This document shows, piece by piece, positions 1 to 5,217 of a stretch of DNA of 8,435 bases. The stretch lies in NCBI GenBank assembly GCA_945487445.1, contig CALYTU010000067.1, positions 1-8,435 on the forward strand, given 5' to 3'. Below the pieces are notes generated by a model. It was given only the letters and a program-made list of their open reading frames with translations, was not told where the DNA came from and searched no databases. This stretch comes from an uncultured Clostridia bacterium (GTDB taxonomy: Bacteria > Bacillota > Clostridia > Oscillospirales > Oscillospiraceae). Each line of letters opens with the position of its first letter. The first letter of the stretch is position 1. Made by a program: the position numbers and the translations under genes.

Positions 1-62
1 TGCGGTGCAAAGCTGTGTCGCAGCATAAGCCATTTTTCACAAGAAAATGTTGTCCCTAATGA

Positions 63-215
63 CAATCACTCGTGAGCGGCTCCCCCATTATCCAAAACGG
101 CAAGCTTGTGGGTGCAGTGACTCATGTTCTGGTCCGAGATCCCACGCGGGGCTATGGCATCCTGATCGGCCACATGCTGGAGGCGGCCGGGGAGCAGGCG
201 GCGGACGCTGCCTGA
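63..215 (+). pseudogene. spoIVB: SpoIVB serine peptidase, C-terminal remnant
   Basis: SpoIVB is the forespore-secreted PDZ/serine protease that triggers sigma-K activation through SpoIVFA/SpoIVFB cleavage. In frame with the stop TGA at 213-215, codons 75-212 read SGSPIIQNGK, then a GAVTHV core, a DPTRGYG motif and an HMLEAAG tail. This matches the conserved SpoIVB C-terminus, where the first serine of SGSP is the catalytic one. Family members are about 400 residues long and only the last ~47 are here. The same frame is closed just upstream by TAA (57-59) and TGA (60-62). The residues before the serine (QSLV) replace the expected GIVQGM, so homology ends at or one codon before the active-site serine. 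Neither other frame upstream resembles SpoIVB. The break may be a decayed copy, an insertion junction or a rearrangement; the window edge hides which. The identification is from memory of the motif, without an alignment. Confidence 0.8.
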
Positions 216-240
216 CCGGCTTAACCGGGCGCACAACCAA

Positions 241-280
241 TCACAGCGCGGGAAGCCCAAGTGGCTTTCCCGCGCTGTGA
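241..280. terminator. Strong GC-rich hairpin after spoIVB remnant
   Basis: A near-perfect inverted repeat starts 25 bases after the spoIVB stop. The left arm TCACAGCGCGGGAAGCC pairs with GGCTTTCCCGCGCTGTGA with a single bulged base and a short loop (CAAGT). Neither strand has a T-run directly after the stem, so it is not a textbook intrinsic terminator. Its position between convergent genes makes a transcription-stopping or 3'-end-protecting role the best guess. Confidence 0.55.
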
Positions 281-308
281 GGCTGTCAAAGACTGACGAG
301 ACTTATCA

Positions 309-316
309 TATGAATG
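309..316. repeat. Target-site duplication, left, MITE copy 1
   Basis: TATGAATG directly precedes the element and is repeated exactly at 440-447 directly after it, as expected from transposition with an 8-bp staggered cut. Confidence 0.88.
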
Positions 317-439
317 GTATCTATTCAGTAGCCCCATCTGTCATTTCGAACGAAGTGAGAAATCCGTTCCTTTTTGCGTAGATAATACGGATTTCTCGGC
401 GATGAATCGCCTCGAAATGACAGGATACTGAACAGATAC
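317..439. mobile_element. 123-bp palindromic MITE-like element, copy 1
   Basis: This non-coding element is identical to the copy at 1252-1374. It has nearly perfect terminal inverted repeats of 14 bases (GTATCTATTCAGTA at 317-330 against TACTGAACAGATAC at 426-439, 13 of 14 paired). Two perfect internal arms follow: CTGTCATTTCGA 338-349 with 412-423, and GAGAAATCCGT 357-367 with 387-397. A small side hairpin, GGCGAT-GA-ATCGCC, lies at 398-411. The flanks TATGAATG at 309-316 and 440-447 are a perfect 8-bp target-site duplication. Elements with this core are common in gut Firmicutes. TIRs starting GTA and an 8-bp duplication fit mobilisation by an IS66-type transposase in trans, but that assignment is inference and no transposase is in the window. 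Confidence 0.9.
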
Positions 440-447
440 TATGAATG
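440..447. repeat. Target-site duplication, right, MITE copy 1
   Basis: TATGAATG, the exact partner of 309-316. The presence of both duplications shows that this copy inserted on its own. Confidence 0.88.
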
Positions 448-506
448 AATAATGCCATTTCATATCTTTTCGGTCAGATTTTTGAAATACTTCATTGTCG
501 TCGTTC

Positions 507-520
507 CGGGCGGCTGCCCG
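507..520 (-). terminator. Possible hairpin after the phosphatase gene
   Basis: On the minus strand, 13 bases after the phosphatase stop, CGGGC-AGCC-GCCCG can form a 5-bp GC stem. An overlapping alternative stem uses the preceding CTGCCTG. No T-run follows, so termination here is only a weak suggestion. Confidence 0.25.
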
Positions 521-532
521 TCCGGCAGGCAG

Positions 533-1201
533 TTACAGTGCTTGCCGCAGCAGTTTCCTGGCCCGGGATTCAATGGCGTCAAACCGGGGGCCGAGGAAGT
601 CGACCGCCCTGCTGAATTGGGCATAGCCGATCTCAACGCCGTGGATATCGCTGCCCAGCGCAACGATATAGCCGCCGTCGATCCAGGGCAGGAGCCGGCG
701 GCGGTGAAAGGTCCGGCTCAGAGGCTCGGCATTGAGCTGACCCAGCAGGCCCATGCCGAAGAGGTTATTGATGACGGTGGGATCGTAGCGATCCACATGG
801 GCCAGAACGGGGACGATCCCCCGCTCGTCCATCAGACGCTCAAAGGTTTCGGTCAGACCGCTGCTGAAGCTTCGGAAGGGCAGCTCGCAGAGCATGACGT
901 TCGTGCCGGGAATGCAGAGCGCCTCAAGGCCTTCCAGGTGGTCCAGGCCCACGCACATGTGGACCTCTGCGCCTGCCAGGATGCGGACGGAGCCGGAGTA
1001 ATGCTCCAGAAGCGACTCATAGGCGGATCGGCGAAGCTGAAGAAATCGGTCGAACTCGTCGGTCTGCGGATAGAAATGCGGAGTGGCGATGACGGTGTCG
1101 ATCCCGGCCTGCTCGGCCAGTTTGAGTTGGCGCAGGGAAGTTTGCAGCCCGTCGCTGCCATGGTCTGCTCCGGGTAGAATATGCGCGTGAAAGTCCAGCA
1201 T
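533..1201 (-). CDS. PHP-type protein-tyrosine phosphatase, CpsB/YwqE family
   Basis: This is a cytoplasmic metal-dependent phosphatase expected to remove phosphate from the tail of the neighbouring tyrosine kinase. The predicted 222 residues carry the PHP-domain metal-ligand motifs in order: DFHAHILPGAD (H5, H7, D13), ATPH (H42), GAE (E79), AHVDRY (H135, family consensus AHPERY) and GSDIHG (D185, H187, consensus SDxH). It is slightly shorter than the ~240-255 residues usual for the family. The start is the ATG at 1201, because a perfect AAGGAG lies 8 bases upstream (1210-1215). The in-frame GTG at 1210 overlaps that ribosome-binding site and is less likely. It is the last gene of a modulator-kinase-phosphatase operon in the order of Bacillus ywqCDE. 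A MITE now separates it from the kinase, widening the gap from about 46 to 177 bases. The family is clear; the substrate is inferred from context. Confidence 0.88.
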   Translation of the reverse strand: MLDFHAHILPGADHGSDGLQTSLRQLKLAEQAGIDTVIATPHFYPQTDEFDRFLQLRRSAYESLLEHYSGSVRILAGAEVHMCVGLDHLEGLEALCIPGTNVMLCELPFRSFSSGLTETFERLMDERGIVPVLAHVDRYDPTVINNLFGMGLLGQLNAEPLSRTFHRRRLLPWIDGGYIVALGSDIHGVEIGYAQFSRAVDFLGPRFDAIESRARKLLRQAL

Positions 1202-1209
1202 GACCTTCA

Positions 1210-1215
1210 CTCCTT
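1210..1215 (-). promoter_or_regulatory. Ribosome-binding site fixing the phosphatase start
   Basis: AAGGAG on the minus strand, 8 bases before the ATG at 1201. It overlaps the alternative GTG start at 1210 and therefore decides for the shorter protein. Confidence 0.75.
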
Positions 1216-1243
1216 CCTGTTCAGAAGCGATCGTCGCGGTCTC

Positions 1244-1251
1244 AACCTCAC
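1244..1251. repeat. Target-site duplication, MITE copy 2, phosphatase side
   Basis: AACCTCAC, exactly repeated at 1375-1382 on the other side of the element. Its TCA (1248-1250) is a second copy of the kinase stop codon, left stranded by the insertion. Confidence 0.88.
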
Positions 1252-1374
1252 GTATCTATTCAGTAGCCCCATCTGTCATTTCGAACGAAGTGAGAAATCC
1301 GTTCCTTTTTGCGTAGATAATACGGATTTCTCGGCGATGAATCGCCTCGAAATGACAGGATACTGAACAGATAC
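1252..1374. mobile_element. 123-bp palindromic MITE-like element, copy 2
   Basis: This copy is base-for-base identical to 317-439 and in the same orientation, 935 bases away. It sits between the tyrosine kinase and phosphatase genes, with its kinase-side boundary only four bases from the kinase stop codon. It is flanked by its own 8-bp duplication AACCTCAC, different from that of copy 1, so the two inserted independently. In the operon transcript it would fold into a long branched hairpin. No open frame in it is likely to be real, although its plus-strand translation gives the familiar spurious HFERSEKS peptide. Confidence 0.9.
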
Positions 1375-1382
1375 AACCTCAC
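1375..1382. repeat. Target-site duplication, MITE copy 2, kinase side
   Basis: AACCTCAC, partner of 1244-1251. It contains the functional TGA stop of the kinase gene (1379-1381 on the minus strand), so the insertion target was the stop codon itself and the duplication preserved the kinase reading frame. Confidence 0.88.
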
Positions 1383-2200
1383 TTGCCGCCCTGCTTCTTG
1401 TCTTTCATTTCTTCTTTGCTTTCATAGGAGGAATAATAGCTGCTATAGTAGCCGCGGCCATAGCCGCGCCGATAGTAGTACCCCTTGGAATAGTAGGTGG
1501 AACGGTAGCCGCCGTAATGGGAACCCGTGCGGCCGGTCACGTCATTGAGCACGATGCCAACCACGTTTCCGTTCATCTGCTGAATGGTGTCGAGGGCGTA
1601 GGAAATTTCATAATAGTGGTTTTTGCCGCTCTGAACGACAAAAACATAGCCCGTGATCTTCTCGGCCAGGATGGCGGCGTCGGAGACCAGATTGACCGGG
1701 GGCGTATCAATGATCACATAGTCGAAAAAATCCTTGACATAAGACAGCAGGTTGTCCATCTGCTTCGAGCCGAAAAGCTCCGCCGGGTTGGGGGGAATTT
1801 GACCGGAGGTCAGAACATGGAGATTCTCCACGTCCGTCTTGCGGATCTTGACCTCGTTGGTCAGTCCGGCCAGGATCTCGGACAGGCCGTTTTTGTTCTC
1901 CAGTCCGAAATAGCGGTGGACGGTGGGCTTTCGCATATCGCCGTCGATGAGCAGGACCTTCTTCATCGTGGAAGCGATGGAGATAGCGACATTTACGGCG
2001 TTGGTGGTCTTGCCGTCGTGCATCATGGAGGAAGTGACCGCAAAGACCGGGCACTTCTCGCCCCGCCCTGTGAACAGGAGCTTGGCGCGGATGGAGTTAT
2101 AGGCCTCGCGGATTGCAAAGGGGCTGGAGGGCGAGAGCCTGCGCTGCTTGGCAGCGGCCTGGGTCTGAGGGGCGGTCAGTCGCGTTTTCCGAAACAGCAT
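1379..2200 (-). CDS. Bacterial tyrosine kinase (BY-kinase), CpsD/YwqD family
   Basis: This is a cytoplasmic ATP-dependent autokinase which, together with a membrane modulator, controls capsule or exopolysaccharide assembly and phosphorylates other proteins. The 273 residues show the BY-kinase signature: Walker A around S57-T65 (HDGKTT), Walker A' at V82-P92 (LLIDGDMRKP; D86, D88), GQIPPNPAEL at 133-142 and Walker B at V162-P168 (IIDTPP). The C-terminus is an unusually long tyrosine cluster, 13 Tyr between residues 229 and 259, mixed with Gly, Ser and Arg; this is the expected autophosphorylation tail. There are no membrane segments, which fits the Gram-positive split arrangement where the upstream gene provides the membrane part. 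The ATG at 2200 has an AAAGGAG 7 bases upstream, and that site overlaps the stop codon of the modulator gene, so the two are translationally coupled. The stop codon lies inside a MITE target duplication. Confidence 0.93.
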   Translation of the reverse strand: MLFRKTRLTAPQTQAAAKQRRLSPSSPFAIREAYNSIRAKLLFTGRGEKCPVFAVTSSMMHDGKTTNAVNVAISIASTMKKVLLIDGDMRKPTVHRYFGLENKNGLSEILAGLTNEVKIRKTDVENLHVLTSGQIPPNPAELFGSKQMDNLLSYVKDFFDYVIIDTPPVNLVSDAAILAEKITGYVFVVQSGKNHYYEISYALDTIQQMNGNVVGIVLNDVTGRTGSHYGGYRSTYYSKGYYYRRGYGRGYYSSYYSSYESKEEMKDKKQGGK

Positions 2201-2204
2201 GGTC

Positions 2205-2930
2205 TCACTCCTTTGCGGTATTCTGCTTATCCTGGGCGGTCAGCTGCGGCACAGAGCCCAGGATGGGGATATTGTACTGCTTGCTCAGATCCTCCTCGCT
2301 CCAGACCGTGGTATCGGTCAGGGCACGGATGACGATGATGGCGGCCGCAATCAGAAGGCCGATGGCCACGCCGGTCACGGTGTTGGCCTCAACGTCGGGG
2401 GAATAAGGCGCGCCGGGCTGCTCGGCGGCATCAAGGATCTTGGCCTCGCCGCCCACGATCTCCTGGATCTTGGCGGCCCCCGCCTCGGCGATCGTATTGG
2501 CGATGATCTGCAAATTCTCCTTGTCGGAGGAGGAGAATGTGGCGGTGAAGATTTCCGTGTTGGTGGTGGTGACGTCTGTCATGCCCTTGAGCGCGCCGTA
2601 GCCGTAGCTCCCGCCGCCGGGCGCCTTAACGCCAAGCTCCTCGAGCCGCGCGGCGGCTTCCTTCATGACAAGATTGCTGCGCAGCACATAGGAATAGGTG
2701 CTGGCAAGCTGCCGGTTGGTGGTCAGACCAGAGGAATTAACGTCCTCCGGCTGTTGATTGGCCTTGCTCTGCGCATAGAAAGTGACGCTGGTGCGGTACA
2801 TCTTGGGGATCTTGTAGGTAGTGTACGCCCAGGCGCTCGCGCCCACAACGGCTCCCGCCAGAAGAATTATCACAATGTGGGAGAGCAGGGTGTGGAGAAT
2901 ATCCATAACGGTCAGTTGAGATCTGTTCAC
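2205..2930 (-). CDS. Wzz/CpsC-type chain-length modulator and kinase activator
   Basis: This is a membrane protein expected to activate the adjacent tyrosine kinase and influence polysaccharide chain length or export. The 241 residues have the Wzz layout: a short cytoplasmic N-terminus, a first membrane helix about 17-36, an extracellular domain of about 145 residues, the proline-rich PGAPYSP segment (172-178) before a second helix about 184-202, and a cytoplasmic tail. That tail (209-230, with SEEDLSKQYNIPILGSVP) is the part that in this family contacts and stimulates the kinase. Translation starts at a GTG (2928-2930) with AGGA 7 bases upstream; an ATG at 2906 lacks a ribosome-binding site. 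It is the first gene of the three-gene operon, with 4 bases between its stop and the kinase start. Bacillus YwqC/YveK and Streptococcus CpsC are the nearest well-known relatives. No glycosyltransferase or polymerase gene is in view, so the polysaccharide controlled is unknown. Confidence 0.9.
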   Translation of the reverse strand: MNRSQLTVMDILHTLLSHIVIILLAGAVVGASAWAYTTYKIPKMYRTSVTFYAQSKANQQPEDVNSSGLTTNRQLASTYSYVLRSNLVMKEAAARLEELGVKAPGGGSYGYGALKGMTDVTTTNTEIFTATFSSSDKENLQIIANTIAEAGAAKIQEIVGGEAKILDAAEQPGAPYSPDVEANTVTGVAIGLLIAAAIIVIRALTDTTVWSEEDLSKQYNIPILGSVPQLTAQDKQNTAKE

Positions 2931-2964
2931 TGTCTTATCCTGCCTTTGCTGAGGTTTATATCTT

Positions 2965-2993
2965 ACTATACCACTTTATTCCCAAAAAAACAA
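2965..2993 (-). promoter_or_regulatory. Sigma-A-type promoter of the tyrosine-kinase operon
   Basis: On the minus strand, TTGTTT (2993-2988) and TATAGT (2970-2965) are 17 bases apart. The -10 is preceded by TGG (2973-2971), giving an extended -10. It lies in the most AT-rich stretch of the window, and transcription would start about 25-30 bases before the GTG of the modulator gene. Confidence 0.65.
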
Positions 2994-2997
2994 TATC

Positions 2998-3020
2998 AAA
3001 AAACAATCTTTCTGAAAAGA
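2998..3020 (-). terminator. Weak terminator candidate ending the antiporter operon
   Basis: After the antiporter operon's last stop, the minus strand has a 5-bp stem TCTTT-TCAG-AAAGA (3020-3007), then TTG and a run of six T (3003-2998). The stem is short and almost all A-T, so termination would be leaky. It abuts the promoter of the next operon. Confidence 0.3.
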
Positions 3021-3047
3021 ATCGGCCCCGTTCTCCTTTTGGCAGGG

Positions 3048-5192
3048 TCAGAGCCGCCACAGAAGCCAAATCAGTCCTCCCGCCAGTCCTAAAATAAGCA
3101 TCAACAGACCGAAGGAGAGGGTGGTGCGCAGAAGACGGCCCGTTTCGCGCCAGGTGCGGACGACACGATAAACCCAGCGCCCCCGGTCGCCCTCCCCCGC
3201 CGGGGCACGGCCCAGACCAAGCCGGTCCAACTCCGTTCCCATCCGGTAGGCCGCCGAGCGGCGGACCTTGTCCGTCTCCGGCTCCGGGCTCTGGCGCAGC
3301 AGCGTCCGGCGCAGTACCAGCACCAGCGCGTCAAGACTGTCTGACGCGGCGTGGGACAGGGTTCTCATCACGGCAAAAAAACTCCGCGCAGCAGGTTCAA
3401 AGAGGCGGTTTTCCCCGAACAATCTCCCGATCCATCGGCCCGCTGCCAAAACGCCCCGGCACAAAGGGGCGGTGATTCGGTTCTCCCCAAACAGCGCGCT
3501 GACCCAGCCGAAGACGGCGGGCAGCAGCTTCAAAAGCAGCGGGCGATACACCAGCTCCTCCAGATCCAGCTTCTTGGGCCAGCAGTTAACATAATCTCCG
3601 TTCTTCCGCATCCGGCGACGGACGGCCAAAAGATAGACGGCGGCCCCGATGGCAATGGAGATTGCCGCGCCTTTGAGATTTTCCAATGACAGATAACGGA
3701 CCTTGTGGGTCAGCGGCCCGGCGTGGAGAAAGTCCACGGCAAGGTCCGCGATTTTGTCCATGGAGACCGTTGCCGTGAGGCCCAGAGCGGGGATCACAGC
3801 GGCGGAAAGGCCCAGAGCCAGGGCGGCGGGCCGGCTGAGATACTGCTTTTGGGCGTCAAACTCGGCCTGTCGGTCGGGGTGCTTTTCCACGAATACGGCC
3901 ACGAAGAGCTTGCTCATATAGGCCACAGTCAGGCCGCCGGAGACCAGGAATACCCACTCCGCCAGGGTCAGCGGCCAGCCACAGTGCTCCGCGCCTTCCA
4001 CGATGGCTTCATGCAGCAGGGTCTTGCTCACATAGCCGTTGAGCAGCGGCACGCCGCCGATGCCCAACGAACCGAGCAGGAAGCTGACCAGCAGAAGGGG
4101 CTTGCCCCGGCCGAAGCCGCGGATGTCGTTGAGGTCCAGCCGGTGCAGGTTCCGGTAGACCGTCCCGGCGCAGAGAAAGAGCACCAGCTTGAAGACGGAA
4201 TGGTTGACCATGTGCAGCAGCGTCCCCCGGGCAGCCAGGGCGTTTTCATTCCCCAGCAGGCCCATCATCCCCACGCCCGTCAGGATGAAGCCGATCTGCG
4301 ACATGGACGAGCAGGCCAGGGTCCGTTTCAGGTCCGTTGAAAACAGGGCCAGCACTGCGCCGAGGAGCATCGTCACGCTTCCCAGGGTGAGGATCACCGC
4401 CCCCCAGGCGGGGTCGCCGCGGAACAGATTGCAGGAGATGGCCAGAATGCCCCAGACGCCTGTTTTGGTCAGCGCGCCGGAGAGCAGAGCGGAGGCCGGA
4501 GCGGGCGCCACGGGATGGGCCTTCGGCAGCCAGATATGGGCCGGGAACATGCCGGCCTTCGCGCCGAAGCCGAAAAGAACGCAGGCCCCGGCGGTGTAAA
4601 GCGCCGGGCGCTTCCCGGCGGCCAGCGCGGCGGGATAGAGCTCGGAGACGGTCAGGGTTCCCAGATTATGCCAAAGGAGGAACAGGCCCATCAGGGCCAC
4701 GAGCCCCCCGATGACCGCCACAGCCAGATAGGTTTTGGCCGCGCGGATCGCGCCGTCCGTCTCCTCCTGGATGACCCAGGCGAAGGAGGTAAAGGACATG
4801 ATCTCGAAGAAAACAAAGGCGGTGTAAAGATCGCCGGCGAGAAAGACGCCCATCGTGGCCCCCAGGGTCAATAGCTGGAAGAAATAATAGCGGTTGCGGC
4901 GGCGGTGATGGGCGAAATAGTCCGGCGAGAAGAGCAGGGTCATGGCCCACATGAAGGCGAAGACCACCGCGTAGACCCGGCGGAAGCCATCGAGGACGAA
5001 GGTCAGGCCCAGGACGCACACATCCGGCAGGGCGGCCTCGCCGCCCCGCAGGGCGGCAGCCACGGCGAGCAGCAGCTCCGCAAAGCCAACAGCGATCACG
5101 AAGCGGTCCCGCCGGGGCTTGAACCGACGTCCCAGCAGCCAGCCTACAGGCGCAAGGCCCATCGGCAGAAAAATGAGCAGAAGGATCAGCAT
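3048..5192 (-). CDS. Proton-antiporter-like membrane subunit (NuoL/MrpA/HyfB superfamily), long form
   Basis: This is a polytopic membrane protein expected to move H+ or Na+ as part of a multi-subunit complex. The predicted 714 residues contain the superfamily core at about 60-440, with the helix-5 glutamate (E130 in VFFE), the helix-7 lysine (K212 in FGFGAKAGMFPAHIWLP), the APAPASALLSG motif with K243 in the next helix, K335 near HMVNHSVFK, and the VPLLNGYVSK motif with K390. After about residue 520 comes an extension of nearly 200 residues: KLDLEELVYRP (541-551), two LFGENR repeats (567-572 and 591-596), a charged region 630-690 and a final membrane helix about 692-712. This makes it much longer than its ~489-residue neighbours. 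The ATG at 5192 is chosen because GGGAGGT lies 4 bases upstream (5197-5203); the frame stays open to 5267 but would overlap the previous gene. It is the last of four tandem antiporter-like genes, 25 bases after the frameshifted one. Mrp, hydrogenase-4-like and complex-I-like complexes all use such subunits, and I cannot choose between them. Confidence 0.85.
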   Translation of the reverse strand: MLILLLIFLPMGLAPVGWLLGRRFKPRRDRFVIAVGFAELLLAVAAALRGGEAALPDVCVLGLTFVLDGFRRVYAVVFAFMWAMTLLFSPDYFAHHRRRNRYYFFQLLTLGATMGVFLAGDLYTAFVFFEIMSFTSFAWVIQEETDGAIRAAKTYLAVAVIGGLVALMGLFLLWHNLGTLTVSELYPAALAAGKRPALYTAGACVLFGFGAKAGMFPAHIWLPKAHPVAPAPASALLSGALTKTGVWGILAISCNLFRGDPAWGAVILTLGSVTMLLGAVLALFSTDLKRTLACSSMSQIGFILTGVGMMGLLGNENALAARGTLLHMVNHSVFKLVLFLCAGTVYRNLHRLDLNDIRGFGRGKPLLLVSFLLGSLGIGGVPLLNGYVSKTLLHEAIVEGAEHCGWPLTLAEWVFLVSGGLTVAYMSKLFVAVFVEKHPDRQAEFDAQKQYLSRPAALALGLSAAVIPALGLTATVSMDKIADLAVDFLHAGPLTHKVRYLSLENLKGAAISIAIGAAVYLLAVRRRMRKNGDYVNCWPKKLDLEELVYRPLLLKLLPAVFGWVSALFGENRITAPLCRGVLAAGRWIGRLFGENRLFEPAARSFFAVMRTLSHAASDSLDALVLVLRRTLLRQSPEPETDKVRRSAAYRMGTELDRLGLGRAPAGEGDRGRWVYRVVRTWRETGRLLRTTLSFGLLMLILGLAGGLIWLLWRL

Positions 5193-5196
5193 GAGC

Positions 5197-5203
5197 ACCT
5201 CCC
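5197..5203 (-). promoter_or_regulatory. Ribosome-binding site fixing the start at 5192
   Basis: GGGAGGT on the minus strand ends 4 bases before the ATG at 5192. It excludes the longer open frame that reaches into the upstream gene. Confidence 0.75.
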
Positions 5204-5217
5204 TCGAAATGCAGAAT

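Noticed and set aside
66..260. Minus-strand frame of 64 codons at the left edge
   Set aside because: It is antisense to the SpoIVB C-terminus, with no recognisable family or start signal.
377..386. GATAAT inside the MITE as an outward promoter
   Set aside because: No acceptable -35 lies about 17 bases upstream in either orientation.
452..1177. Plus-strand frame of 241 codons opposite the phosphatase
   Set aside because: It is antisense to a gene with clear PHP motifs. Its composition follows the codon pattern of the opposite strand and it resembles no known family.
1181..1366. Plus-strand 61-codon frame containing the HFERSEKS peptide
   Set aside because: It is a translation of the MITE read through from the antisense of the phosphatase start. 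The same peptide would arise at every copy of the repeat and there is no ribosome-binding site.
317..1374. Repeated palindromes as a possible CRISPR array
   Set aside because: There are only two copies, 935 bases apart, with a gene between them, and each has target-site duplications typical of a transposable element.
309..1382. Composite transposon carrying the phosphatase
   Set aside because: The outer 8-mers TATGAATG and AACCTCAC differ and each MITE has its own matched duplication, so the two inserted separately.
1517..3092. Long plus-strand frames opposite the kinase and Wzz genes
   Set aside because: They are shadow frames of GC-rich minus-strand genes with clear family motifs; their translations are Gly/Asp/His-rich without domains.
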